Numbered from the stretch's first letter, positions 27,954 through 37,266 are shown. The stretch is DNA of 64,000 nt from Sphingomonas sp. (GCF_019746665.1 NZ_JAIERS010000006.1:124001-188000); one strand, 5' to 3'. Made by a program: numbers and translations. Notes: a model not told the origin generated them from the sequence alone.

Positions 27954-28547
27954 TCATCGTGCGGCTTTTTTCAGCGCGAGCCGGACGAGCGCGTCTAGGC
28001 TCGCGCCCTCGCCCAGATCTTCGCTCGCTCGCCCGACCGCGGCGCTTGCCTCGGCGGGCTTGAAGCCGAGATTGAGCAACGCGGAGATGGCGTCATTGGT
28101 CGCGCCGGCGGCTGGCATCGTGCCAGACGCTGCCGGTCCGAGCGCGGGACCGGCGGCGTCCTTCAATTCGCGAACGATCCGCTCGGCAAGCTTAGGTCCG
28201 ACCCCGTTGGCGCGCGCCACCATTGCCTTGTCCTGCGCCGCCACCGCCCGCGCCAGCTCATCGGGCGCGAGCGTCGACAGGATCGCGAGCGCCACCCGCG
28301 CGCCCACCCCCTGAACCCCGGTGAGCAGCCGGAACCAGTCGCGCTCGGCCGCGCTCGCGAAGCCCACCAGCCGCATGAAGTCCTCGCCCACCAGCAATTC
28401 GGTGTGGAGCAGCACCGCTTCCCCAACCGGACCGATGCTCGCCAGCGTCTTGGCCGAGCAATTGACCTGTAGGCCAATGCCAACAAGCTCGACAACGGCA
28501 TGGTCGACGCCGGTCGCGACCAGCCGGCCTTTGAGATACGCGATCAT
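27954..28547 (-). CDS. ruvA: Holliday junction branch-migration protein RuvA
   Basis: Tetrameric DNA-binding subunit that recognises Holliday junctions and loads RuvB rings. The 197-residue protein has the OB-fold N-terminus ([25 protein letters not shown]), two helix-hairpin-helix repeats ([17 protein letters not shown] and [17 protein letters not shown]), and a C-terminal three-helix domain after a flexible linker that contacts RuvB. Length fits the family. It is oriented like ruvB but separated by the VOC gene and a convergent hypothetical gene, so it is probably transcribed separately. Confidence 0.96.
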   Translation of the reverse strand: MIAYLKGRLVATGVDHAVVELVGIGLQVNCSAKTLASIGPVGEAVLLHTELLVGEDFMRLVGFASAAERDWFRLLTGVQGVGARVALAILSTLAPDELARAVAAQDKAMVARANGVGPKLAERIVRELKDAAGPALGPAASGTMPAAGATNDAISALLNLGFKPAEASAAVGRASEDLGEGASLDALVRLALKKAAR

Positions 28548-28649
28548 CCCCGCTTGCTAATCCGCGTGTCGCGGCGACGCCAGCCTATTGCGCCTAGGCG
28601 GTGCGCCAGCATCACGCTATCAGCCGCGCTTCGGATCAAGGGGATGGGT

Positions 28650-30233
28650 ATGACCGCGATCAAGCGCGCGCTGCTGTCGGTTTCGGACAAGACGGGAATC
28701 GTGGCGCTGGGGCAGGCGCTTGCCCGGCACGGGGTCGAGCTGGTGTCGACCGGCGGCACCGCGCTGGCGCTGCGCGACGCGGGACTCGCGGTGATCGAGG
28801 TCGCCCAACTCACCGGCTTTCCCGAGATGATGGACGGCCGCGTCAAGACGCTCCATCCCAAGGTCCATGGCGGCCTGCTTGGCTTGCGCGACGCGGCCGA
28901 TCACCAGGCGGCGATGGCCGAGCACGCCATCGCGCCGATCGATCTGGTGGTGGTGAATCTCTATCCGTTCGAGGCGACCGTCGCCAGGGGCGCCGAGCGC
29001 GCCGAGATCATCGAGAATATCGACATCGGCGGCCCGGCGATGATCCGATCGGCGGCGAAGAACCATGAATTCGTGACAGTGCTTACCGATCCCGCCGATT
29101 ATGCCGCGCTCATCGCCGAACTCGATGCCCAGGACGGCGCGACCACGCTCGACACCCGACGCCGCCTCGCCGCACGCGCCTATGCGGCGACCGCTGCTTA
29201 TGACGCCATGATCGCGAGCTGGTTCGCCTTCGCCGATCAGGGGGAGGCCTTCCCGCCGACGCTGCCGCTGATCCTGCAGGCGCCGGCGGTGTTGCGCTAT
29301 GGGGAGAACCCGCACCAGCGCGCCGCCTTCTACGCGCATCGCGGCCCCGCCGTGCGCGGTATCGGCCAGGCGCGCCAGGTGCAGGGCAAGGAACTGAGCT
29401 ACAACAACTATAACGATGCCGACGCCGCGCTCGAGCTCGTGAGCGAGTTCAAGCATGACGATCCGGCGGTGGTGATCGTGAAGCACGCCAACCCGTGTGG
29501 CGTCGCCCGCGCGGGGACGATCGCCGAGGCGTATGCAGCGGCGCTGGCGTGCGATCCGGTGTCGGCGTTCGGCGGGATCATCGCGGTCAACCGACCGCTC
29601 GACGCCGCGACGGCCGAGGCGATCACGGGGATCTTCACCGAAGTCGTGGTCGCGCCCGATGCCGACGCAGCGGCGCTAAAGATTTTCGCCGCCAAGAAGA
29701 ATCTGCGCCTGCTGCTGACGGGCGACTTGCCCGAACCCAAGCGGTCGGGGCTCGCGATCAAGTCGATCATCGGCGGATGGCTGGTGCAATCGCGCGACAA
29801 TGGCGCGCTCGACCGCGACGCGCTGAAGCTGGTGACCAAGCGCCCGCCGAGCGAGCAGGAGCTCGCCGATTGCCTGTTCGCCTGGACGGTCGCCAAGCAT
29901 GTGAAGTCGAACGCGATCGTCTATGCGAAGGACGGCGCGACCGCGGGCATCGGCGCGGGGCAGATGAACCGGCTCGAATCGGCACGGATCGCGGCGTGGA
30001 AGGCCGAGGACGCCGCCGCCAAAGCCGGCTGGTCCACGCCGCGCACCCATGGGTCGGCTGTCGCCTCGGACGCTTTCTTCCCCTTCGCTGACGGCTTGCT
30101 CGCGGCGATCGCAGCGGGGGCAACGGCAGTGATCCAGCCCGGCGGCTCGATCCGCGACGAGGAAGTCATCGCCGCCGCCGATGCGCATGGCGTGGCGATG
30201 CTCTTCACCGGGATGCGGCACTTCCGGCATTGA
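28650..30233 (+). CDS. purH: Bifunctional AICAR transformylase/IMP cyclohydrolase PurH
   Basis: Catalyses the last two steps of IMP synthesis. The 527-residue length matches E. coli PurH (529). The N-terminal IMP cyclohydrolase domain has [19 protein letters not shown] and [17 protein letters not shown]; the C-terminal transformylase domain has [13 protein letters not shown], the catalytic KHANPCGVA segment and a late [10 protein letters not shown]. The ATG at 28650 is chosen because AAGGGG lies 6 bases upstream; an ATG at 28644 abuts that site. It is divergent from ruvA and followed by a palindromic repeat. Confidence 0.97.
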   Translation: MTAIKRALLSVSDKTGIVALGQALARHGVELVSTGGTALALRDAGLAVIEVAQLTGFPEMMDGRVKTLHPKVHGGLLGLRDAADHQAAMAEHAIAPIDLVVVNLYPFEATVARGAERAEIIENIDIGGPAMIRSAAKNHEFVTVLTDPADYAALIAELDAQDGATTLDTRRRLAARAYAATAAYDAMIASWFAFADQGEAFPPTLPLILQAPAVLRYGENPHQRAAFYAHRGPAVRGIGQARQVQGKELSYNNYNDADAALELVSEFKHDDPAVVIVKHANPCGVARAGTIAEAYAAALACDPVSAFGGIIAVNRPLDAATAEAITGIFTEVVVAPDADAAALKIFAAKKNLRLLLTGDLPEPKRSGLAIKSIIGGWLVQSRDNGALDRDALKLVTKRPPSEQELADCLFAWTVAKHVKSNAIVYAKDGATAGIGAGQMNRLESARIAAWKAEDAAAKAGWSTPRTHGSAVASDAFFPFADGLLAAIAAGATAVIQPGGSIRDEEVIAAADAHGVAMLFTGMRHFRH

Positions 30234-30301
30234 GGGTAGGATCACGCGAAGACGCCAAGATACTGCTCGATTGCGGCGGAAGTGCCTGACCAAGAGCAGC
30301 A

Positions 30302-30415
30302 ATTTTCCCCTTCCCCGGCGAAGGCCGGGGCCCAGCCGCGCGGCAGATGGATAGCGCGCGCTCCCGTTGCCACTGCGCGCGATACTAGGCCCCGGCTTTC
30401 GCCGGGGAAGGAAAA
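30302..30415. repeat. Palindromic repeat element between convergent purH and hisC
   Basis: The arms at 30309-30332 and 30388-30411 are complementary at 23 of 24 positions, and each arm is itself a small hairpin (CCCCGGC...GCCGGGG type). The middle 55 bases are GC-rich without a gene. Just upstream, 30241-30256 (ATCACGCGAAGACGCC) resembles one arm of the repeat at 15791-16048. The gap 30234-30472 holds nothing else that I can see. It probably ends both transcripts. Confidence 0.7.
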
Positions 30416-30472
30416 CAGCGAGGTCCACGAAGCGGATGCGCAGCGGCTTTTTCGCGCTTTCGTGTGCGGCCC

Positions 30473-31564
30473 TCAGCCGACCACTTCCCGCAGCGCCGCC
30501 ATCAGGCCGCGGGTCTCGTCCTCGGTGCCGATCGTCATGCGCAACCCGTGCGGCAGGCCCTGCCCGGGCAGCCAGCGGACGATATAGCCCCGCTCGAGCA
30601 AGCCATGATACGCCACTTCCGCGCTCACCGCGCCCTCGAACAGCACCAGCACGAAATTGGCCTTGCTGGGGATCGCCCGTAGCCCCGCATTGCCCAGGCT
30701 CGCGATCTGCTCGGCGAACCACGCCCGCCACTTGGCGTTATGCGCGCGGGCGTGCGCGACGAAGCCCTCGTCCGCCAGTGCCGCCACCGCCGCCTCTTGC
30801 CCGGCAGTGGTGACGTTGAAGGGCAGGCGGATGCGGTGCAGCGCCTCGATCACCTCGGCGCTCGCATAGCCCCAGCCGATCCGCTCGGCGGCGAGGCCAT
30901 AGATTTTGGAGAAGGTGCGAGTCACCAGCACGTTGACCGCGGTCTTCGCCAGCTCCAGGCCGTGATCATCCTCGTCGGGCTCGAGATATTCGGCATAGGC
31001 TTGATCGAGCACGAGCAGCACATCGCCGGGGAGCGCCGCGTGCAGCCGGGCGATCTCGGCGCGCGGGGCGAAGGTGCCGGTCGGGTTGTTCGGGTTGGCG
31101 AGGAACACGATCCGCGTCCGCTCGGTGATGCTGGCGAGCACCGCGTCGATATCGGTCGCATAATCCTTGTCCGGCGCGATCACCGGCGTCGCGCCGACCC
31201 GCCGCGCGGCGATCTCATACACCGCGAAGCCGTAGCGGACGAACACCACCTCGTCCCCCGGCCCGGCGAACGCGCCCGCGGCCAGATGGAGGATATCATC
31301 GGAGCCGGTGCCGTAGATCACCCGCGCCGGATCGAGCCCGTACTTCGCCGCCACGGCCTCGCGCAGGATGGTAGCGCCGGGGTCTGGGTAGCGATCAAGG
31401 CTCCCCCGCGCTTCGGCGAGCGCCGCACGCGCGCCCTCGGGCGTGCCGAGCGGGTTTTCGTTGGAGGACAGCTTGGCCTTCACCGCCACGCCATCGACCT
31501 TCGACTTGCCGGGAACATAGGGGGCGATCGCCATCACCCAGGGCTTGGCTTGGGGCTTGCTCAT
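30473..31564 (-). CDS. hisC: Histidinol-phosphate aminotransferase
   Basis: PLP enzyme that converts imidazole-acetol phosphate to histidinol phosphate using glutamate. The 363-residue protein has LSSNENPLGTP, the NPNNPTG substrate-binding motif, DQAYAEY with the PLP-pyridine aspartate, the Schiff-base lysine in TRTFSKIYGLA (about residue 219), and the carboxylate-binding arginine in LRMTIGT. The ATG at 31564 begins the conserved core; longer in-frame starts run into the divergent metX. It is separated from hisG-hisD by 11 kb, so the his genes are dispersed. Confidence 0.95.
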   Translation of the reverse strand: MSKPQAKPWVMAIAPYVPGKSKVDGVAVKAKLSSNENPLGTPEGARAALAEARGSLDRYPDPGATILREAVAAKYGLDPARVIYGTGSDDILHLAAGAFAGPGDEVVFVRYGFAVYEIAARRVGATPVIAPDKDYATDIDAVLASITERTRIVFLANPNNPTGTFAPRAEIARLHAALPGDVLLVLDQAYAEYLEPDEDDHGLELAKTAVNVLVTRTFSKIYGLAAERIGWGYASAEVIEALHRIRLPFNVTTAGQEAAVAALADEGFVAHARAHNAKWRAWFAEQIASLGNAGLRAIPSKANFVLVLFEGAVSAEVAYHGLLERGYIVRWLPGQGLPHGLRMTIGTEDETRGLMAALREVVG

Positions 31565-31621
31565 GGCCTGCGCCCCTAGCGCGATTGACAAGCCGGGCGC
31601 CAGCCCCCTAGCCGCCAAGCG

Positions 31622-32734
31622 ATGAGCGATGGACGTTTCGGGCTCGCCCGGCGGGTGACTTTGGCGGGGCCGCTCCCGCTCGACGCGGGAAGCAGCCTCG
31701 CGCCGCTCGACATCGCGTACGAAACCTATGGCGCGCTCAACGCCGCCGGCGACAACGCCGTCCTCATCTGCCACGCGCTCACCGGCGACCAGCATGTCGC
31801 GAGCACCCATCCGATCACCGGCAAGCCGGGCTGGTGGCACCGGATGATCGGGCCGGGCAAGCCGATCGACCCCGCGCGCCACCTGATCATCTGCGCCAAT
31901 GTGCTCGGCGGCTGCCTCGGTTCGACCGGCCCGGCGAGCCTGGCGCCCGACGGCGCGCGTTACGCAATGCGGTTCCCGGTCATCACCATCGCCGATATGG
32001 TACGGGCGCAGGCGCTGCTGCTCGATCATCTGGGCATCGAGACGCTCGCGGCGGTGGTCGGCGGATCGATGGGGGGGATGCAGGCGCTCGGCTGGGCATC
32101 GCTCTTTCCGCAGCGCGTGCGGACGTGCGTCGCCATCGCCACCACCGCGCGCCACACCGCGCAGAACATCGCCTTTCACGAGGTCGGCCGCCAGGCGATC
32201 ATGGCCGATCCCCACTGGCAGGGTGGTGACTATTATGGCGCCGAGCCGCCAGCGGCGGGCCTCGCGGTGGCGCGGATGGCGGCGCACATCACTTATCTCT
32301 CCGAAGCCGGGCTCACCGAAAAATTCGGCCGCCGGCTCCAAGCGCGCGAGGCCAAGAGCTTCGGCTTCGACGCCGATTTCCAGGTGGAAAGCTATCTGCG
32401 CCATCAAGGGCTGAGCTTTGTCGATCGCTTCGACGCGAACAGCTATCTCTACATTACTCGCGCGATGGACTATTTCGACCTCGCCGAGCCGCATGGCGGG
32501 CAGCTCGCCCGCGCTTTCGCTGGCGCCCGCGCGACGCGCTTCTGCGTGGTGAGCTTCGATACCGACTGGCTCTACCCGACCCCCGAATCGCGGCTGATCG
32601 TTCAAGCCTTGAACGCCGCCGGCGCGCCGGTGAGCTTCGTCGAACTGTCGAGCCCGTTCGGGCACGACGCCTTCCTGCTCGATGCGCCCGAGCTCAACCG
32701 GGTGGTGAGCGGTTTTCTGGGAGCGCCGGCATGA
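31622..32734 (+). CDS. metX: Homoserine O-acetyltransferase MetX
   Basis: Alpha/beta-hydrolase-fold enzyme that acylates homoserine in methionine synthesis. The 370-residue protein has the nucleophile serine in [14 protein letters not shown] (about S149), the acid in [14 protein letters not shown] and the histidine in FGHDAFLL. Acetyl versus succinyl specificity cannot be read safely from the sequence; the association with metW is typical of the alphaproteobacterial metXW module. It starts 57 bases from the divergent hisC start and overlaps the next gene as ATGA. Confidence 0.93.
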   Translation: MSDGRFGLARRVTLAGPLPLDAGSSLAPLDIAYETYGALNAAGDNAVLICHALTGDQHVASTHPITGKPGWWHRMIGPGKPIDPARHLIICANVLGGCLGSTGPASLAPDGARYAMRFPVITIADMVRAQALLLDHLGIETLAAVVGGSMGGMQALGWASLFPQRVRTCVAIATTARHTAQNIAFHEVGRQAIMADPHWQGGDYYGAEPPAAGLAVARMAAHITYLSEAGLTEKFGRRLQAREAKSFGFDADFQVESYLRHQGLSFVDRFDANSYLYITRAMDYFDLAEPHGGQLARAFAGARATRFCVVSFDTDWLYPTPESRLIVQALNAAGAPVSFVELSSPFGHDAFLLDAPELNRVVSGFLGAPA

Positions 32735-33165
32735 ACGACGTTGAACTGTGCGACGACAAGGCGCGGCTTGATGTCGATCGCATTCATGGCTGGCTGGCGG
32801 GCAGCTATTGGTCGCCCGGGATCACGCGCGAGCGGGTGGAGCGCGCGATCGCGAACTCGCACTGCCTGGGCGCCTATCGCGGCGGCGACCAGATCGGCTT
32901 CGCGCGACTGATCAGCGACCGCGCGACCTTCGCCTGGCTCGCGGATGTGTGGGTCGATGAAAGCGCGCGTGGCCAGGGGCTGGGTCGGCGGCTGGCCGCG
33001 TGGTTCGTCGATCAGGCCGATTACGGCGATCTGCGCCGCATCGGGCTCACGACGCGCGACGCGCACGGCGTCTATGCCGCGCTCGGCTTCCGCCCGCTGA
33101 TGCGCGCCGATTATTATATGGAGCGGATCAGCCCCGAACTCGCCCGGGTCTATGCCGGGCAATGA
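32731..33165 (+). CDS. GNAT family N-acetyltransferase inserted between metX and metW
   Basis: A 144-residue acetyltransferase with the GNAT acetyl-CoA site in [21 protein letters not shown] (about residues 71-91) and the late [12 protein letters not shown] segment. It overlaps metX by 4 bases upstream and metW by 4 bases downstream, so it is translated as part of the met operon. In the usual arrangement metX is followed directly by metW. A role in methionine metabolism is possible but not shown; small GNATs of this kind often have unknown substrates. Confidence 0.87.
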   Translation: MNDVELCDDKARLDVDRIHGWLAGSYWSPGITRERVERAIANSHCLGAYRGGDQIGFARLISDRATFAWLADVWVDESARGQGLGRRLAAWFVDQADYGDLRRIGLTTRDAHGVYAALGFRPLMRADYYMERISPELARVYAGQ

Positions 33166-33749
33166 GCCTGCGTCCCGACCTCGCGATCATCGCCGCCAAT
33201 GTCGCAGCCGGCGCGCGGGTGCTCGACGTGGGCTGTGGCGACGGCGCGCTGATGGCCGCGTTGCGCGACGAGCGTGGGGTGGATGCGCGGGGGCTGGAGC
33301 TCGATGCGGGCAATGTCGCCGCCGCCGTCGCGCGCGGGCTCGCGGTGGTGCAGGGCGATGCCGACCGTGATTTGAGCGCCTACCCCTCGGCGAGCTTCGA
33401 CTATGCGATCCTGAGCCAGACGCTGCAGACGACGCGCGCCCCCGATCGCGTGCTGGCCGAGCTGCTGCGGATCGGGCGCCGCGCGTTCATCTCCTTCCCG
33501 AACTTCGCGCATTGGCGCGTGCGGCTTTCGCTGCTCACGACCGGGCGGATGCCGGTGACGCGGTTGCTACCCGAACGCTGGTACGACACGCCCAACATCC
33601 ACCACCTGACGATCGAAGATTTTCGCGCCCTTGTCGCGGCGCAAGGTGTGACGGTGGAGCAGGCGTGGTTCCTGGCGGGCGACCAGGCGTGCGGCGCGGC
33701 GGGGGCGAACTGGTTCGCGGAACATGCGGTGTTTTTGGTGCGGGGATAG
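33162..33749 (+). CDS. metW: Methionine biosynthesis protein MetW
   Basis: A 195-residue SAM-binding-fold protein. MetW acts with MetX in methionine synthesis in bacteria carrying metXW; it is required for full MetX function rather than being a known methyltransferase. The SAM-type motif VLDVGCGDG is at residues 20-28, followed by SFDYAILSQTLQ and the family-specific SFPNFAHWRVRL and WYDTPNIHHLTIEDF. It is the third gene of the metX-GNAT-metW overlapping set. Confidence 0.94.
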   Translation: MSLRPDLAIIAANVAAGARVLDVGCGDGALMAALRDERGVDARGLELDAGNVAAAVARGLAVVQGDADRDLSAYPSASFDYAILSQTLQTTRAPDRVLAELLRIGRRAFISFPNFAHWRVRLSLLTTGRMPVTRLLPERWYDTPNIHHLTIEDFRALVAAQGVTVEQAWFLAGDQACGAAGANWFAEHAVFLVRG

Positions 33750-33782
33750 ACTCCCGCAGATGTTGCTAGAGAAGCATGGAAA

Positions 33783-33797
33783 CCGGCCTTCGGCTGG
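33783..33797. terminator. Short hairpin between convergent metW and ssb
   Basis: CCGGCC pairs with GGCTGG (one G-U pair, loop TTC). Read on the minus strand it is followed by TTTCC, so it could end the ssb transcript; it also lies 33 bases past the metW stop. Stem and U-run are both short, hence moderate confidence. Confidence 0.4.
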
Positions 33798-33829
33798 CGC
33801 TCCGCACCTTCACCAGTTTCGTCAATCGC

Positions 33830-34390
33830 TCAAAACGGCACGTCATCATCCAGGTCGTCCGGGAATCCGCCGCCCCCGCCGAAGCCGCCACCCGAGCCAC
33901 CGCTGCGGCCGCCCGAGCCGCCGCCAAACCCGCCGCGATCCTCGCTGAAGCCGCCGCGACCGCCGCCGCTCCGACCAGCGCCGAAATCATCGCCATAGTC
34001 GTCGCCGCCGCTCGAACGGCCACCACCACCCGCGCCGGGCGCGCCATCGAGCATCGTCAGCGTGCCGTTATAGGGGCGCAGCACCACTTCGGTCGTGTAG
34101 CGGTCCTGCCCGTTCGCGTCCTGCCATTTGCGCGTCTCGAGCTGGCCCTCGATATACACCTTGCTGCCCTTGCGCAGATAGCGCTCGGCGACGCCGGCCA
34201 GGCTTTCGTTGAAGATCGCGACCGAATGCCATTCGGTGCGCTCCTTGCGCTCGCCCGAAGTACGGTCCTTCCAGCTTTCCGACGTGGCGATGCGCAGGTT
34301 CACCACCTTGCCGCCGTTCTGGAAGCTCTTCGTCTCGGGGTCGCGCCCCAGATTGCCGACCAGGATCACCTTGTTGACGCTGCCCGCCAT
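33830..34390 (-). CDS. ssb: Single-stranded DNA-binding protein
   Basis: Protects single-stranded DNA in replication, recombination and repair, and recruits partner proteins. The 186-residue protein has the OB-fold ([19 protein letters not shown], then [10 protein letters not shown], to about residue 110) and a long glycine-rich disordered linker. Its tip is acidic and ends DDDVPF, the conserved partner-binding tail. The gene is monocistronic and co-oriented with feoB, with only 9 bases to it, so feoB lies upstream of ssb on the minus strand and some read-through is possible. Confidence 0.97.
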   Translation of the reverse strand: MAGSVNKVILVGNLGRDPETKSFQNGGKVVNLRIATSESWKDRTSGERKERTEWHSVAIFNESLAGVAERYLRKGSKVYIEGQLETRKWQDANGQDRYTTEVVLRPYNGTLTMLDGAPGAGGGGRSSGGDDYGDDFGAGRSGGGRGGFSEDRGGFGGGSGGRSGGSGGGFGGGGGFPDDLDDDVPF

Positions 34391-34399
34391 AACATCCTC

Positions 34400-36268
34400 T
34401 CAAAGCCCTGCGGCGACCGCCAGCCAATAGGTCGCGCCCGAAAAGGCGTAGGCCAGCGCGAACAAATAGCCAACCATGAATGCGGGCCATTTCCAGCCAT
34501 TGGTCTCGCGCCGGGTGACCGCGATCGTCGAGATGCACTGCGGCGCGAACACGAACCACATCAGGAAAGCGAGCGCCGTGGGGAGCGACCAGCGGCGCTT
34601 GAGCGCATCCGTGATCGCCGCCTGCCCCGCCGCGCTGTTCTGATCGGCGCTTACCGCATAGACGGTGCCGAGCGCCGCGACCGAAATCTCGCGGGCGGCG
34701 ATCGCCGGGATCAAGGCCAGCGTGATATCGCGATCGAACCCGATCGGCTTGGTGACGATCGCGGCGGTGTTGGCAATCCGTCCCGCGACCGAATAGTCGA
34801 CCGGGTTCACCGTGCTCTCCGCCGGCGGCTTGGGATAGCTGAGCAGCAGCCACAGCACGATCGTGGTGCCCAGGATGATCGTCCCCGCCCGGCGCAAAAA
34901 GCTGTAGGCGCGGGTCCACAGCCCCAGCGCCACGTCGCGCGCGCGCGGCAGCTGATATTTGGGCAGCTCCATCATGAAGCCCGACGAGGCGCCCTTGGTC
35001 ACCGTCCGCCGCAGCACCAGCGCGGCGACGAACGCACCGACGATGCCAAGGATATACAGCGTAAACATCACCAGCCCCTGCAGGCCCACGCCGGGGATGA
35101 TGCGCGTGTTGGGGATCAGCGCGCCGATCACCAGCGTGTAGACGGGGAGCCGTGCCGAACAGGTCATCAGCGGCGCGATCAGGATCGTCGTCAGCCGGTC
35201 CTTCTCATCCTCGATCGTGCGCGTCGCCATGATGCCGGGCACCGCGCAGGCGAAGCTCGACAGCAGCGGGATGAACGCCCGCCCCGAAAGCCCCGCCGCC
35301 GCCATCAGCCGGTCCATCAGGAACGCGGCGCGGACCATATAGCCGCTCGCCTCCAGCAGCAGGATGAACAGGAACAGGATCAGGATCTGCGGCAGAAACA
35401 CGATCACCGCGCCGACGCCGGCGATGATCCCGTCGGCGATCAACCCGCGGACGAACCCCTCGGGCAAGGCGGCCGAAACCGCACGCCCCGCATCGGCGAA
35501 CAGCGCGTCGAGCGCGTCCTGCGGCACCGTCGCCCAGCTGAACACCGCCTGGAACATCAGGAACAGAATTGTCAGCAGCAGCGCCGTGCCCCAGACCGGA
35601 TGCAGCGCCACCGCGTCGAGCGCATGGGTGATCCGCCGGGTCGGGGTTTCGCTGACGATCACGTTCCGCGCGATCGTTCGCGCGCGCTGCTGGAGCGCGC
35701 GCAGATCAGCGGCGGGCGGCGTGTCGCTCGCGCGCAGCCGCACCGCGCCGCTTGTCCCCAGCGCAGCCGCGAGCGCCTCGCGCAAGGCGTCGAGCCCGCG
35801 CTTGCGGACCGCGATGGTGGACACCACCGCGACGCCCAGCTCGGCGGCGAGTCGCTCGGGCGAAAGCATCAGCCCGTCGCGCTCGGCGAGATCGACCATG
35901 TTGAGCGCGACCACCACCGGCATTCCGAGCGCGATCAACTGGAGCGCGAAGCGCAGGTGATTGTCGAGATTGCCCGCGTCGAGCACGATCACCAGCGCGT
36001 CGGGCAGCCGTTCGCCGGCTTGCGTCCCTAGCAGCACGTCGCGCGTCACCCGCTCATCAGGCGACAGCGGATCGAGGCTGTAGGCGCCGGGGAGATCGAC
36101 CAGTTCGAGCGGGCGGCCATCAGGCAGCAGGGCGCGCCCCGAACGACGCTCCACCGTCACGCCAGGATAATTGCCGACCTTCTGCCGCGCGCCGGTGAGC
36201 GCGTTGAACAGCGCGCTCTTGCCGGCATTGGGATTGCCGACCAGCGCGACCAGCGGGGCGGCGTGCAT
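34400..36268 (-). CDS. feoB: Ferrous iron transporter B
   Basis: Inner-membrane GTPase-coupled Fe(II) permease, 622 residues. The G domain has G1 GNPNAGKS (11-18), G3 DLPG and G4 NMVD. It is followed by the helical GDI-like region and two Gate repeats with multiple membrane helices (PGIMATRTIEDEKDRLTT is a recognisable core segment). The ATG at 36268 shares its A with the TGA of feoA (TGATG), so the two are coupled. It is shorter than E. coli FeoB (773), as is common in alphaproteobacteria. Iron control is inferred from the Fur-like box upstream of feoA. Confidence 0.95.
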   Translation of the reverse strand: MHAAPLVALVGNPNAGKSALFNALTGARQKVGNYPGVTVERRSGRALLPDGRPLELVDLPGAYSLDPLSPDERVTRDVLLGTQAGERLPDALVIVLDAGNLDNHLRFALQLIALGMPVVVALNMVDLAERDGLMLSPERLAAELGVAVVSTIAVRKRGLDALREALAAALGTSGAVRLRASDTPPAADLRALQQRARTIARNVIVSETPTRRITHALDAVALHPVWGTALLLTILFLMFQAVFSWATVPQDALDALFADAGRAVSAALPEGFVRGLIADGIIAGVGAVIVFLPQILILFLFILLLEASGYMVRAAFLMDRLMAAAGLSGRAFIPLLSSFACAVPGIMATRTIEDEKDRLTTILIAPLMTCSARLPVYTLVIGALIPNTRIIPGVGLQGLVMFTLYILGIVGAFVAALVLRRTVTKGASSGFMMELPKYQLPRARDVALGLWTRAYSFLRRAGTIILGTTIVLWLLLSYPKPPAESTVNPVDYSVAGRIANTAAIVTKPIGFDRDITLALIPAIAAREISVAALGTVYAVSADQNSAAGQAAITDALKRRWSLPTALAFLMWFVFAPQCISTIAVTRRETNGWKWPAFMVGYLFALAYAFSGATYWLAVAAGL

Positions 36269-36522
36269 CAGCCGGTCTGCGTGACCCGAATCGCCGCGGC
36301 GACCGGGCGGCGCAGCGCGACCGTCATCCGCCCGATCCGGCAGGCGACCGGCCCGCCCCACAAAGTCGCGCGGTGCAACATCTCGACGCTCACGCCCTCG
36401 TCGAAGCCGAGCTCACGCAGGCGCCGCGCCTCGGGCTCGGCGAGGCGGTCCCAATCGATGGTCGCGATCTGGGCCGCGATGCGCGGGGCCAATTGTTCCA
36501 GAGTCAGCGCGGGGGCGAGCAT
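36268..36522 (-). CDS. feoA: Ferrous iron transport protein A
   Basis: A small SH3-like cytoplasmic protein of 84 residues thought to interact with FeoB. Typical features are LRELGFDEGVSVEMLHRATLWGGPVACRIG, ending in AAIRVTQ. The ATG at 36522 is preferred to a longer in-frame start (36558), because the longer frame would run through the Fur-like box at 36544-36562. It is the first gene of feoAB. Confidence 0.9.
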   Translation of the reverse strand: MLAPALTLEQLAPRIAAQIATIDWDRLAEPEARRLRELGFDEGVSVEMLHRATLWGGPVACRIGRMTVALRRPVAAAIRVTQTG

Positions 36523-36543
36523 GAGTCGCCAGATACGTCTTTT

Positions 36544-36562
36544 GCGAGTGACTATCAATATC
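36544..36562 (-). promoter_or_regulatory. Candidate Fur box upstream of feoAB
   Basis: On the minus strand GATATTGATAGTCACTCGC matches the 19-base E. coli Fur consensus at 14 of 19 positions and contains an imperfect inverted repeat. It ends 21 bases before the feoA start, so Fur binding would block transcription when iron is plentiful. Identification is by eye; no score was computed. Confidence 0.55.
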
Positions 36563-36572
36563 GGTGGTGGGT

Positions 36573-37043
36573 TTACCCCTCGATCAGGCCCGCTTCGGCA
36601 TCGGGATCGAGCGTCAACGCCAGCCGCCTAGCGGCGCGCCTTGCGAAGGCCAGTGTCTCCCGCCGACGCGCGGGCGCCGGGAGGGGAACGCTGTGCGCCT
36701 CGCGGACGATCATCGCATCATAGCGATCGGCGACGATGATCCCGCTGCGTTCGGGGAGAAACGCCGGCTGGGCGAGCGGGGCGTGATCGAACCCCTGCGG
36801 GACCGCCCAGAAATAACGGTCGCAATGCGCCAGATAATCCTGCCACTTGCCATCGCCGAGCAAATCGGCGCGGCTCACCTTGATCTCGACGATGGTGATG
36901 CCGCCGCGCGGATCGAGCGCCATGATGTCGGCCCGCCGCCCACCCTCGAGCGGGACTTCGGCGACCGGCGTCAGATCGTGGCGCAGCAACAGCCGCGATA
37001 CGCCGCGGCAGACATCACGAGCGGTGAGATCGGGCGAAAGCAT
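36573..37043 (-). CDS. mmcB: MmcB family DNA repair protein
   Basis: A 156-residue protein of the MmcB family, which in Caulobacter is an SOS-controlled factor needed for tolerance of mitomycin C. The N-terminus (LTARDVCRGVSRLLLRHDLTPVAEV) leads into a PD-(D/E)xK-like nuclease core: RRADIMALD, then ITIVEIKVSRADL, where the Asp and Glu-x-Lys would bind metal. The ATG at 37043 is preceded by AGGA at a spacing of 7; a GTG at 37049 is too close to it. A LexA-type box sits directly upstream. It is co-oriented with feoA but has its own promoter region. Confidence 0.88.
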   Translation of the reverse strand: MLSPDLTARDVCRGVSRLLLRHDLTPVAEVPLEGGRRADIMALDPRGGITIVEIKVSRADLLGDGKWQDYLAHCDRYFWAVPQGFDHAPLAQPAFLPERSGIIVADRYDAMIVREAHSVPLPAPARRRETLAFARRAARRLALTLDPDAEAGLIEG

Positions 37044-37055
37044 CGCCACGTCCTA

Positions 37056-37070
37056 GAACATTTGCCGAAC
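37056..37070 (-). promoter_or_regulatory. Alphaproteobacterial LexA (SOS) box
   Basis: A perfect GTTC-N7-GTTC direct repeat on the minus strand lies 12 bases before the mmcB start codon, next to the ribosome-binding sequence. This is the known alphaproteobacterial LexA operator and agrees with SOS control of mmcB in Caulobacter. Confidence 0.75.
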
Positions 37071-37180
37071 AAGGGGAAGACTACCTTCCCGAGAGCCTGA
37101 CCAATCCTGCCCGGCGACGGCCAAGGCCGAGGCATGCGACGCTCGCCGCGCGGCGCTCAATGGCAGCGCGCCGGATGCTG

Positions 37181-37203
37181 GCCCCCGACATCCGTCGGGG
37201 GGC
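37181..37203. terminator. Hairpin after the SleB-type hydrolase gene
   Basis: GCCCCCGAC pairs with GTCGGGGGGC (one extra G) across an ATCC loop, about 64 bases past the end of the hydrolase gene. No U-run follows. The surrounding 37071-37266 has no gene that I can see and may be another degenerate palindromic repeat. Confidence 0.4.
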
Positions 37204-37266
37204 ACAGTACCGATGCCGTGGACTCGAACTTAGAGGCTGGCAGGCGCCATCACGCCCCAAACACCC

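Noticed and set aside
33776..36031. Open frame of 751 codons on the plus strand
   Set aside because: Antisense to ssb and feoB, both certain. The translated sequence is His/Arg/Asp repeats without a fold.
37100..37260. tRNA-like or small RNA gene
   Set aside because: A GGCGCTCAATGGCAGCGC-type stretch suggested a tRNA arm, but no cloverleaf, anticodon stem or T-loop could be built; only a single hairpin is supported.
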